From: Chitinophaga pinensis
GTDB taxonomy: Bacteria > Bacteroidota > Bacteroidia > NS11-12g > UBA9320
Reading direction: 5' to 3'
DNA length: 13,717 bases
Assembly (NCBI GenBank): GCA_945890595.1
Contig: CAMDCQ010000051.1
Location: 1 to 13,717 of the forward strand
Made by a program: the position numbers and the translations under genes. This document shows positions 1-6,907 of this stretch, in pieces (position 1 is the first letter of the stretch; every line of letters begins with the position of its first letter). The notes below the pieces were generated by a model, which saw nothing but the letters and a program-made list of their open reading frames with translations, searched no databases and was not told the DNA's origin.

Positions 1-1068
1 ATCTCCAAATCCTTTAATCACCACATTAAGCTGCTTTATGCCCAAATCATGACATGCTCGTTTGAGCTCTTTTACATTCAAACTTGTTTGAATCAAAATC
101 TTAAAACTTCTAAAACCATATACAGAGGATGCAGTTGAAAAGTATAAATCGAAAAAATCATGTTTTGATGTTATAGTTCCTTTCAGAAAAAAATGAGCTG
201 CTCCTGCCTTAGCAACTAAGGCCAATGGAACCAGTAAATAAGGTCCCTTAATTTCTTCAGAAAATTTGAACACAAGAGGTTCTTCAAGATTTATCTCTTG
301 GGAAAAATCACTATACACATCCTTTAAAATAACTACTTTTTGACCCTTATTTTGGGTCATGTCCAGAAGAACACCTACCTCCTTAACTTCGCCGCGTTCA
401 GCTATAAGATGTACGGTATGCACATTTCCAAACTGTCTCCAAATCTCGGTCAAATCAAAAAGGGGTGAGAGCTTTATATATACCCAGTTTGCGCAATTTT
501 TAAAATCAGGTATTAGATCTAAAACATTGGGTTCCAGTAATGGTAAAGCAACAGAGCGTGCATTCCCAGGTCGTCTGTCGGGATCTACATATATCCAATC
601 GTACTTTTTATTTAAATAGTTAGAGCCTTCACCACATATTCTAGAAAGATTTGATATGCCTAATTTCGTTACGTTGTAAGCTGCAAGCTCGTGTAATTCT
701 TTATTTTTTTCAACTGCTGTAACTGATTGAAATGTGGAGGACAAAAAAATACTGTCGACTCCTATACCACCTGTAATGTCCAATAAAGTATGTCCCCTAA
801 TAAAAGTACATTTATACTCTGCCACGGCTTGTGACGTACACTGTTCATAAGCACGCTGATCGATGGCTAAATGCATTTCCCAAAAGAGTGGTATTTTTTT
901 TTTGGCCTTAGCATATACCGCTATTAATTGTAAGCACACTGCAACATTAAAGTTCGTTTTACCCGCATATTTCAACGAAATAGAGGGCAAATGAGCATTT
1001 ACATGCTCATTAACAAACGAAATTGCTTCTTCACTTTTTAATACATTTATAATATCGTTACTTTGCAC
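1..1068 (-). CDS. THUMP-like domain class I SAM-dependent methyltransferase (3' end cut by window edge)
   Basis: The minus-strand frame is open from a GTG at 1066-1068 to base 1, giving 356 codons, so the C-terminus is missing. An in-frame TAA at 1078-1080 lies just upstream. GTG is the only common start between it and an internal ATG near residue 65, so I take GTG. An N-terminal helical region (about 1-90) precedes a Rossmann methyltransferase core. Motif I is LLDITGGIGVDS at 95-106, the acidic SAM-ribose residue is likely E120 in AVEKN, and VDPDRR at 161-166 is a catalytic-loop motif like the DPxRR of Bacteroidota THUMP-like methyltransferases (PG_1098-type). The part after about residue 280 would be the THUMP-like domain. 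The family is thought to act on RNA, but I cannot name the substrate. The gene stands alone and is divergent from the lipoprotein-bacilliredoxin pair. Family assignment is fairly sure; function is inferred. Confidence 0.85.
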   Translation of the reverse strand, partial: MQSNDIINVLKSEEAISFVNEHVNAHLPSISLKYAGKTNFNVAVCLQLIAVYAKAKKKIPLFWEMHLAIDQRAYEQCTSQAVAEYKCTFIRGHTLLDITGGIGVDSIFLSSTFQSVTAVEKNKELHELAAYNVTKLGISNLSRICGEGSNYLNKKYDWIYVDPDRRPGNARSVALPLLEPNVLDLIPDFKNCANWVYIKLSPLFDLTEIWRQFGNVHTVHLIAERGEVKEVGVLLDMTQNKGQKVVILKDVYSDFSQEINLEEPLVFKFSEEIKGPYLLVPLALVAKAGAAHFFLKGTITSKHDFFDLYFSTASSVYGFRSFKILIQTSLNVKELKRACHDLGIKQLNVVIKGFGD

Positions 1069-1123
1069 TATAATCAGTTATTAAATCGTTACCTAGTTAT
1101 CGGCACAATATTAAATTAGAAAA

Positions 1124-1258
1124 ATGAACGTAAAAAAAATCTTATCCATAGTAGCAATCGCACTTTTTATTTCTGCAGTTTTCACTTCTTGTAGATCTCG
1201 TGATGCTTGCCCGGGAGTTAGCCAAGCAACCCCAGTTTCTATTTCCGTAATTGGATAA
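1124..1258 (+). CDS. Small (44-residue) predicted lipoprotein
   Basis: The ATG at 1124 opens a 44-codon frame ending in TAA at 1256-1258. The product begins MNVKKILSIVAIALFISAVF, a basic start followed by a hydrophobic stretch, then TSC, which fits a lipobox with the lipidated Cys at residue 23. Only about 22 residues would remain after processing (starting CRSRDACPG), with a second Cys at residue 29. An A-rich leader (TTAGAAAA) precedes the ATG, as is usual in Bacteroidota. The gene starts 55 bases from the divergent methyltransferase start and ends 5 bases before the bacilliredoxin gene, so it is probably cotranscribed with the latter. I do not know its function. It is too short for most gene callers, but signal, lipobox and operon spacing together make it credible. 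Confidence 0.75.
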   Translation: MNVKKILSIVAIALFISAVFTSCRSRDACPGVSQATPVSISVIG

Positions 1259-1263
1259 TCCGC

Positions 1264-1584
1264 ATGTGGTCGTACACAACTGATATTGATATTTCCAGTA
1301 TCGATTCAGAGACTAAACCTGTACTTATCATCAAACACAGCAATAGGTGTTCAATAAGTTCGATGGCGCTTAATCGATTGATTGAAAGTCAAGCAGATCT
1401 AGATGAACGCGCTCATGTTGTTTTGATAGATGTGGTTGCTAACAGAAGCAACTCATTGCTAATAGCCAGCCAGTTAGGTGTAGATCATGAATCACCACAA
1501 GTTATACTTTTAAAAAACAAAGAAGTGGTATATGTGGCATCGCACATGGGTATTAAGCCAAGTGCAATTCTCTCTTATTTGTAA
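1264..1584 (+). CDS. YtxJ/BrxC-family monothiol bacilliredoxin (DUF2847)
   Basis: This 106-residue thioredoxin-fold protein matches the YtxJ family. It has KPVLIIKHSNRCSIS at 18-32 with a single Cys at 29 (RCSIS in place of the thioredoxin CxxC), HESPQ at 75-79 near the cis-Pro position, and a typical ending with VYVASHMGI. BrxC of Bacillus removes bacillithiol from mixed disulfides on proteins. Many Bacteroidota also make bacillithiol, so a cytoplasmic de-bacillithiolation role is the likely one here, by family inference only. The start ATG lies 5 bases after the small lipoprotein gene, which suggests one transcript. The 3' end overlaps the convergent OsmC gene by 10 bases. Length and motifs are complete, and this is the only Cys in the protein. 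Confidence 0.9.
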   Translation: MWSYTTDIDISSIDSETKPVLIIKHSNRCSISSMALNRLIESQADLDERAHVVLIDVVANRSNSLLIASQLGVDHESPQVILLKNKEVVYVASHMGIKPSAILSYL

Positions 1585-1976
1585 ATAAAAGCTATTTCTT
1601 GTTTGATATCTGGATGTAGGCTTTGAGCAACTGGACACGTTTTAGCGGTATTCTCCATTATTTTTTGCTCTTTCTCATTCCAACTATCGCCTACTTCTAG
1701 TTTTATTTCTATCGCTGATATTCTTCTTGGATCACTGGCCATTACTTTAGTCACTGACGCATGCACTTGCGTGAATTGAATGTTTGATTGCTCGGCTTTT
1801 ATACCCATTACGGTTATCATGCACGAAGCCAATGCTGTTGCTACTAAATCTGTAGGGGAGAACAACTCTCCTTTTCCATTGTTGTCAACAGGAGCATCTG
1901 TGTGTATGCTAGATGCAGATGCTAGATGCGTACATTGAGTTCTTAGATTGGTCTGATATTGAACAGTTGCGGTCAT
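1575..1976 (-). CDS. OsmC/Ohr-family thiol peroxidase-like protein
   Basis: The 133-residue protein has the OsmC layout: an N-terminal strand region, GELFSPTDLVATALASCM with the first active Cys at 52, and TCPVAQSLHPD with the second conserved Cys at 114. OsmC and Ohr proteins use this Cys pair to reduce organic hydroperoxides in the cytoplasm. The sequence resembles the generic OsmC family seen in Bacteroidota more than classical Ohr, so the physiological substrate is uncertain. A third Cys at 15 is not part of the known site. The ATG at 1974-1976 is preceded by an A-rich stretch. The gene converges on the bacilliredoxin gene with a 10-base overlap, so there is no room for an intrinsic terminator between them. 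The pairing suggests a shared thiol and oxidant theme. Confidence 0.9.
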   Translation of the reverse strand: MTATVQYQTNLRTQCTHLASASSIHTDAPVDNNGKGELFSPTDLVATALASCMITVMGIKAEQSNIQFTQVHASVTKVMASDPRRISAIEIKLEVGDSWNEKEQKIMENTAKTCPVAQSLHPDIKQEIAFIYK

Positions 1977-2029
1977 TTTTGTTAAAGTTTAGGACAATGA
2001 TAAATTAAATTATTACTTTTACTCTATCT

Positions 2030-2058
2030 CAAACAGACAGCTACATAGTATTATCCAA
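2030..2058 (-). promoter_or_regulatory. Candidate promoter for the OsmC gene
   Basis: On the minus strand TTG (2058-2056) is followed after 18 bases by TCTGTTTG (2037-2030), one mismatch from the Bacteroidota -7 consensus TAnnTTTG. It lies about 50 bases upstream of the OsmC ATG. The match is imperfect, so this is tentative. Confidence 0.3.
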
Positions 2059-2067
2059 ATTAAAGTT

Positions 2068-2778
2068 GTGATATCAAGGAAATCAAGTTTAATACTCCTT
2101 TTGTTGGCCACTATTTCGTCATTCAGCCAATCAAGCCATCAAATGAATTTAAATGGTGGACTGATAGCATCAACAAATGGCTTTGGTTTTACGCTTTCGT
2201 CATCCTTATCTCCAGTTAAAACTGCATACCAAAAAGGGTTAAGTATAGAATTTCAATCCATTAGAACGGATAATGAAACTAAAGTACAGAACCCATCTAC
2301 CACAAATCCGAAACCTTTTGTGCTCGGCAAAGTGAATTCGGTCGGCACACTTAGAATTGGCCATTATGTATCCAAAAGACTTGGAAACTATTTACCCAAC
2401 AAACAGAACTTGCTCTTAGGTGCCTGCTTTGGGCCAAGTATTGGTATTCTAAAACCCTACTATGTTGGCTACTTAGATCCAAAGGCAGAAGGCCGACAGG
2501 CACTTACTATTATTCAAAATGGAGAAACGCTTCAAAACCAAGAAGATATCTATGGCCCTGCTAATTGGACCAGAGGCCTCAAAGAACTTAACTTTAAACT
2601 TGGATTGCATTTTGACCTGCACCTGAGTACAGATAAAAATGATAATTACCTGCTAAAGCAATGGACATTAGGCACACGTGCAGATGTATTCCCTCAAGGT
2701 CTTGATGTGTTGTATCAGATAAAAACCAGATCTTTTAATTCAATTTATCTATCGTATAAATTAGGATCTAACCCATAG
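2068..2778 (+). CDS. Predicted outer-membrane beta-barrel protein, Bacteroidota-specific, function unknown
   Basis: This is a 236-residue protein with a Sec signal peptide of about 21 residues (hydrophobic LILLLLATISS, likely cleavage near SFSQ). The rest has alternating polar and aromatic beta-strand patterns and ends in IYLSYKLG, like the last strand of a small outer-membrane barrel. A stretch around residues 82-106 (KPFVLGKVNSVGTLRIGHY...) resembles a segment I associate with unnamed outer-membrane proteins of Bacteroidota; I recall this and have not checked it. The start is GTG at 2068: there is no ATG before the signal peptide in this frame, and the first internal ATG (residue 26) would remove the whole signal. 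There is no T9SS tail. No operon partner is evident; the next gene has its own promoter. I assign no function. Confidence 0.75.
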   Translation: MISRKSSLILLLLATISSFSQSSHQMNLNGGLIASTNGFGFTLSSSLSPVKTAYQKGLSIEFQSIRTDNETKVQNPSTTNPKPFVLGKVNSVGTLRIGHYVSKRLGNYLPNKQNLLLGACFGPSIGILKPYYVGYLDPKAEGRQALTIIQNGETLQNQEDIYGPANWTRGLKELNFKLGLHFDLHLSTDKNDNYLLKQWTLGTRADVFPQGLDVLYQIKTRSFNSIYLSYKLGSNP

Positions 2779-2827
2779 AAAAACATAGACGTTCGTAAAT
2801 CAAAATAAGCCCTTACTTAACTATTAC

Positions 2828-2857
2828 TTGATAATTTTAAATCAAAAACTAAATTTG
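2828..2857 (+). promoter_or_regulatory. Bacteroidota-type promoter for the T9SS beta-propeller gene
   Basis: TTG at 2828-2830 and TAAATTTG at 2850-2857, 19 bases apart, match the Bacteroidota consensus of a -33 TTG and a -7 TAnnTTTG. Transcription would begin near 2863-2866, about 20 bases before the ATG at 2885. This rules out translation from the in-frame TTG at 2828 and fixes the start used for the gene below. Confidence 0.65.
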
Positions 2858-2884
2858 TGTGTTTTAAACGCAACAACACAGCAA

Positions 2885-5605
2885 ATGAATAAAAATATAA
2901 AACTTTCAATTATTGCAGGATGCTTCCTTTTTGGATTAGTTACACTTGGTTACTTTAGCCTAGAAACATCGTATTCTCCTAGAGAAAAAGTGGCACAAGG
3001 CATAGATGGTTACTCAAGCTACATGAAGTTACTTAGAGCCAATCAAGTAACTGGCACAGTTTCTAACGAAGACGTTGCTGAGGTAATGGGTCAGATAAAA
3101 GCCCTGAATTCTAGTAAATATAAGGCGTCTTGGCCACTTAAATGGGATTTTAGAGGTCCAGATAACGTAGGAGGTAGAACGAGATGTTTAGTAATTGACA
3201 AAGACAATCCTCAAATCCTGTATACCGGTGGCGTTTCAGGTTCGGTTTTTAAATCGGTAAATCAAGGTGGAACATGGTATCCTTTAACCGCTGAAAGCGA
3301 TAATTTCGGTGTAATAGGTATGACACAAACTAATGACGGTGCTATTTATTACGGAACAGGAGAAAATGGCATCTATATAAACGTGGATGGTTCTGAAAGT
3401 AGCTCATTTAACGGAATGGGGATGTATAAATCTACAGATGGTAATACATTCTCAAAAGTAATCAGTGCAAATACCTTTGGAAACATCTACGTACTTGCGT
3501 CACATCCAACACAAAATATAGTGTTCTGTGGTTCACAAAACGGTTTACGCTACAGTGCTGATGGAGGTACTTCATGGACTTTACTTAGAGGCGGAAGCTG
3601 TAAAGATATCAAATTCAACAAAAACGGAACCATCATAGCCTATATCGGGAATACGTTTTGGAGAGCAACAGATGCAACCAACAAAGACGATTATAAACTG
3701 ATTACAGGAATAACTTCTAACACCAGAGGCGGAGTTGCATGGTCAGAAAGTGACCCAAACTACTGCTACCTAGTGGTAGTAGGTCAAGCAAGTTTAAATG
3801 GTACTTCCTATAATAGTGCATTAAGAGGATTGTATAGATCTACAGACGCAGGACTAACATTTACACAGGAAGTAGGACAAATCAGTCAATTCTTTGCTCC
3901 GTTTACAAATGTTGGTGTTCAATCACAAGGGGATTATAACTTGGCGATAGGTGTGCACCCAAGAGATAAGGACAGGGTTTTTATTGGCGGCGTACAACTT
4001 GCAGAATGGACCTTATCAGAAGGACCTAAAATTGTAGGTAATACGTTCAATTCACCTACGAATCCTTTTGGAGTTCATGCAGATAAACACCACATAACCT
4101 TTGATAATACTGGCAAAGATCCTATAATGTACATTTGTAATGACGGGGGTATAGCTCGAACCACAAATGCAGAATTAGATAGATACCGTGACATTAGCTT
4201 AAACTATATCACAACACAATTTTTCGGTATAGCTGCTAGTTCAGATAATCGCGTTATCGGAGGTACTCAAGACAACAATACCTTGATTTTAAGTGGCGAA
4301 ACTTTCCCACGTAAAAATTCATTCGATATATTAGGTGGCGACGGATTTCAGTGTGAGATTTCTCAATACGATCCTAATATAATGTTCGCAGAAAATCAAT
4401 ACGGCGGTCTGAACAGATCCATCACTGGTGGTTCTGATATGGGATCCATGTGGGATAACCGTATTGCAGCTTCATTCAAAACACCTAATAATGAGAATAC
4501 TAACATTACTAGCTATTTCGATAATCCGCTAACCCTTTGGGAAGATCCTACCGTTATTGACCGCATACAACGAACTGGGGCAGTTGCTGGAGATGATACT
4601 CTCGTTAATTCTCGTTTATTTTTTGCCATGGACAATGGAATTTGGATGTGTACAGACGCTAACGGTAAAGCATTTGACGCTGGAAAGCCAAAAGGAAGAG
4701 GTTCTATAAGATGGTTTAGAGTATCCGACAAAAGAGGCATACACTATATGACTACATCAAAAGACGGTAATTCACTTTATGCTACTACTTCTGGAGGTAA
4801 AATATACAGAATAGATAACCTTCTTAGTGCTAACTTCGATACAACGGTTGTGAAAAAATACGATGCAATAGCCGCTGAGTTAGTTCAAACAGACATCACT
4901 GGCAACCTTTCATCTGCAAACAGAACCATTACCTCCATTGCTATTGACAATGCTAATCCAGATAGAGCAGTAGTATCGTTAGGCAACTATGGTAACACCA
5001 ATTATGTTTATATCACGACTAACTTAAGCGCTGCTTCTCCTAACTGGACAAGCATCCAAGGCGCTTTACCTAAATTCCCAGTGTACCATGCTTTAATAAG
5101 TAAAGACGATCCAAAGCTTATTGTACTTGGTACTGAATTTGGCGTATGGGCAACAAATAATGGAAATGTCGCAACACCAACATGGACAGAGAACATCACT
5201 GGCGTAAAAACAGATATGCCAATGCCTCGTGTTCCTGTATTTGAAGTTATTCAAAATAAATCTAAACCTTGGTCAGGGGTAAAAATTTACGCAGCAACAC
5301 ATGGTATGGGTATATGGGAATCTAACTCACTTACTGCGGGTATAAGACCAGACAATACAAGCATAAAACCAGCGATTAAGGCGTATCCTAATCCTGCAAA
5401 TAATCTTGTAACAATCAATTCTGAAATTGTAGGTACTTATACGCTTAATGTCTACAGCATTGCTGGTCAATTAGTAGAAAGTCAAAAAGGCACTAACAGT
5501 GGTGTTATCAAACTAGAAACAGAGAATTTAAACAATGGCAACTATTTTATTGAAGTAATCGGAAGCAAATCAAAAGCGGTTACCAAAGTTATTGTACAAC
5601 ACTAA
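2885..5605 (+). CDS. T9SS-exported Asp-box (sortilin/VPS10-like) beta-propeller surface protein
   Basis: The product has 906 residues. A hydrophobic N-terminal segment at about 5-24 (LSIIAGCFLFGLVTLGYF) is the export signal. From about residue 85 it reads WDFRGPDNVGGRTRCLVID, the opening of a Bacteroidota family of large beta-propellers. Asp-box (BNR) repeats follow at about 122-131 (FKSVNQGGTW), 181-189 (YKSTDGNTF), 222-231 (RYSADGGTSW) and 317-326 (YRSTDAGLTF). Propeller-like sequence continues to about 815. The last ~75 residues (AYPNPANNLVTINS ... GNYFIEVIG ... KVIVQH) are a type A T9SS sorting domain, so the protein should cross the outer membrane and be anchored or released. The family is often annotated as glycosyl hydrolase or VPS10, but enzyme activity is not established; adhesion or carbohydrate binding is equally possible. 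I chose ATG 2885 because the upstream TTG at 2828 lies inside the promoter. A strong terminator follows. Confidence 0.9.
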   Translation: MNKNIKLSIIAGCFLFGLVTLGYFSLETSYSPREKVAQGIDGYSSYMKLLRANQVTGTVSNEDVAEVMGQIKALNSSKYKASWPLKWDFRGPDNVGGRTRCLVIDKDNPQILYTGGVSGSVFKSVNQGGTWYPLTAESDNFGVIGMTQTNDGAIYYGTGENGIYINVDGSESSSFNGMGMYKSTDGNTFSKVISANTFGNIYVLASHPTQNIVFCGSQNGLRYSADGGTSWTLLRGGSCKDIKFNKNGTIIAYIGNTFWRATDATNKDDYKLITGITSNTRGGVAWSESDPNYCYLVVVGQASLNGTSYNSALRGLYRSTDAGLTFTQEVGQISQFFAPFTNVGVQSQGDYNLAIGVHPRDKDRVFIGGVQLAEWTLSEGPKIVGNTFNSPTNPFGVHADKHHITFDNTGKDPIMYICNDGGIARTTNAELDRYRDISLNYITTQFFGIAASSDNRVIGGTQDNNTLILSGETFPRKNSFDILGGDGFQCEISQYDPNIMFAENQYGGLNRSITGGSDMGSMWDNRIAASFKTPNNENTNITSYFDNPLTLWEDPTVIDRIQRTGAVAGDDTLVNSRLFFAMDNGIWMCTDANGKAFDAGKPKGRGSIRWFRVSDKRGIHYMTTSKDGNSLYATTSGGKIYRIDNLLSANFDTTVVKKYDAIAAELVQTDITGNLSSANRTITSIAIDNANPDRAVVSLGNYGNTNYVYITTNLSAASPNWTSIQGALPKFPVYHALISKDDPKLIVLGTEFGVWATNNGNVATPTWTENITGVKTDMPMPRVPVFEVIQNKSKPWSGVKIYAATHGMGIWESNSLTAGIRPDNTSIKPAIKAYPNPANNLVTINSEIVGTYTLNVYSIAGQLVESQKGTNSGVIKLETENLNNGNYFIEVIGSKSKAVTKVIVQH

Positions 5606-5634
5606 TTAATATCCATAGAAAGATTTAAACTTCG

Positions 5635-5665
5635 GCCTTCTGCTTAAAAACAGAAGGCTTTTTTT
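5635..5665 (+). terminator. Intrinsic terminator of the beta-propeller gene
   Basis: A perfect 8-bp stem (GCCTTCTG 5635-5642 with CAGAAGGC 5651-5658) with an 8-base loop is followed by seven T (5659-5665). It begins 29 bases after the stop at 5605. The T-run ends directly at the ATG of the next gene at 5666. Confidence 0.9.
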
Positions 5666-6325
5666 ATGAAAAAAACACTTATTCAACTGTGCTCCTATTT
5701 TTGGGACATTCCTATTTTAAAAACAAGCTCCCCTCAAAATGACTATCTTGAATTGGTATGGAGTAATGGTAAGAAAACGTTAAACACTAAAGACGCGAAC
5801 TTCTCGTTTGGTAACGCTTCAAAAGTTATCGCAAGAGCTTTATCTCCCTACACGCACAAAATACAAGAAGCGCAGCGTATATTAATATTGGGCTTTGGAT
5901 GCGGAAGTGTAGTAGAACTATTGGATCAGAAGTACAACTATAAAAACTCACTTGTAGGCATTGAATATGATGCTACGATTATTGAACTATATAAGGACCA
6001 CTTTGCCCATCTGTTTCAACTGAAGCCGGATATAGTGTGCTGTGATGCTGCCGAATTTTTGCGTCAAGATGTTAATCAATATGATATTATTCTTGTGGAT
6101 CTATTTAAGGAATTAAATAATTCCATACTCCTAAAAGATCCCGATTTCTTAAAGGCGATAAAATCTCATACCGCCGTTGGAGGTCTAGTAATCTTTAACA
6201 CAATTAGCAGAACTGTAACGGAAAATAAGCAACTCAGTTCTCTTATCATCGAACTTGGCATGCTCTACAAAAACGTAAGTACTGAAATTTTTCAAGACAT
6301 TAATACTATCGTGGTCGCCATATAG
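5666..6325 (+). CDS. Spermidine-synthase-like SAM-dependent methyltransferase-fold protein
   Basis: This 219-residue protein has the Rossmann core of the spermidine/spermine synthase superfamily. The nucleotide loop is ILILGFGCGS at 72-81, the acidic ribose-binding residue is likely E100 (GIEYD), adenine-loop residues are around D127-A128, and YDIILVDLF at 139-147 takes the place of the catalytic-aspartate strand. The N-terminal part (LELVWSNGKKTLNTKDANFSFG) matches short Bacteroidota spermidine-synthase-like proteins. It is shorter than true spermidine synthases (about 280 residues) and lacks a full N-terminal beta domain, so polyamine synthesis is doubtful and its substrate is unknown. The ATG directly follows the T-run of the upstream terminator. 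The start is supported because the N-terminus aligns with the family and no later ATG precedes the core. Expression may need readthrough or a promoter inside the previous gene. Confidence 0.8.
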   Translation: MKKTLIQLCSYFWDIPILKTSSPQNDYLELVWSNGKKTLNTKDANFSFGNASKVIARALSPYTHKIQEAQRILILGFGCGSVVELLDQKYNYKNSLVGIEYDATIIELYKDHFAHLFQLKPDIVCCDAAEFLRQDVNQYDIILVDLFKELNNSILLKDPDFLKAIKSHTAVGGLVIFNTISRTVTENKQLSSLIIELGMLYKNVSTEIFQDINTIVVAI

Positions 6326-6326
6326 C

Positions 6327-6344
6327 AGCCATTTTGGCTCTTTT
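6327..6344 (+). terminator. Weak candidate terminator after the spermidine-synthase-like gene
   Basis: A short hairpin (AGCCA 6327-6331, TTT loop, TGGCT 6335-6339) begins just after the TAG stop at 6323-6325 and is followed by C and four T. Five base pairs and a short, imperfect T-run make it weak. Confidence 0.35.
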
Positions 6345-6387
6345 GTAATTTTATTTTAGCCAGATTGCGCCTTTTTGTCGTTTTATT

Positions 6388-6416
6388 GGGTAAGGAACAG
6401 CAATTGAACCTTCCCC
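6388..6416 (+). repeat. Imperfect inverted repeat in the Hsp20 leader
   Basis: GGGTAAGG (6388-6395) and CCTTCCCC (6409-6416) pair with one mismatch around a 13-base loop, 20 bases before the Hsp20 ATG. It could fold in the mRNA leader or be an operator. It matches no motif I recognise, and could be chance. Confidence 0.3.
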
Positions 6417-6436
6417 ATCAAATAACAAAATATAAA

Positions 6437-6859
6437 ATGAAACTTAAAAGTAACCCTACCATTTTTTCTGACGTCCTTATCAATAACTTCGGACAAATCG
6501 TAAATGAGATGCTGTCTGAAAAAACCCTTAAGCCAGACGTATCCTATAAACCTGCTGTTGAATTATCTGAGAATAATGACCGTTACATGCTACAACTCAG
6601 TCTTCCTGGAGTACCTAAAGAAAACATTAGCATACGACAAGAAGATCTTATTATCAAGATAGAAGCCCAACGTAACGCCATCACTTCAGACAACAAGATT
6701 CTTCACTCCGAGTTTAACTACGGCATGTTCACACGCGATGTACATTTACCCAAAAACGCAAATTTAGATGGCATAAGTGCTACGTTTCAAGAAGGGATTT
6801 TAACAGTCCTCGTACCAAAAAAAGAAGAATCAAAGCCTAAAAACATTAGCATAACCTAA
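6437..6859 (+). CDS. Small heat-shock protein, Hsp20/alpha-crystallin family
   Basis: This is a 140-residue ATP-independent holdase chaperone that binds unfolding proteins in the cytoplasm. A short N-terminal region (1-35) precedes an alpha-crystallin domain at about 36-128. That domain contains YMLQLSLPGVPKENISI and the closing motif ATFQEGILTVLVPKK, with the conserved A115, G120 and L122. The C-terminal ISI at 137-139 is the IxI motif used in oligomer assembly. I start at ATG 6437, which has the A-rich leader usual here. An in-frame TTG at 6365 would add 24 residues with no family counterpart. The 77-base region between 6360 and the ATG holds an imperfect inverted repeat but no clear promoter. 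A bidirectional terminator follows at 6883. Length is normal for the family. Confidence 0.95.
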   Translation: MKLKSNPTIFSDVLINNFGQIVNEMLSEKTLKPDVSYKPAVELSENNDRYMLQLSLPGVPKENISIRQEDLIIKIEAQRNAITSDNKILHSEFNYGMFTRDVHLPKNANLDGISATFQEGILTVLVPKKEESKPKNISIT

Positions 6860-6882
6860 GTTTTTCATCACCAAAAATAAAG

Positions 6883-6907
6883 AGGAGCATACACAAAATG
6901 CTCCTTT
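6883..6907. terminator. Bidirectional intrinsic terminator between Hsp20 and the GIN lipoprotein gene
   Basis: AGGAGCAT (6883-6890) pairs perfectly with ATGCTCCT (6898-6905) around a 7-base loop. On the plus strand the stem runs into TTTTTATTTTTT, and on the minus strand into CTTTATTTTTGG, so it can end both the Hsp20 transcript and the leftward gld operon. The TAA of the minus-strand gene (6908-6910) lies at its right edge. Confidence 0.85.

Noticed and set aside
359..619. 86-codon plus-strand open frame in the left part
   Set aside because: Lies wholly inside the minus-strand methyltransferase, whose SAM motifs are intact.
4513..4740. Minus-strand open frames within the beta-propeller gene (also 5008-5199)
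   Set aside because: Shadows of the long coding frame with no recognisable signal or domain.
6365..6436. N-terminal extension of the Hsp20 gene from a TTG at 6365
   Set aside because: The extra 24 residues have no family counterpart; ATG 6437 has the A-rich leader and gives normal length.
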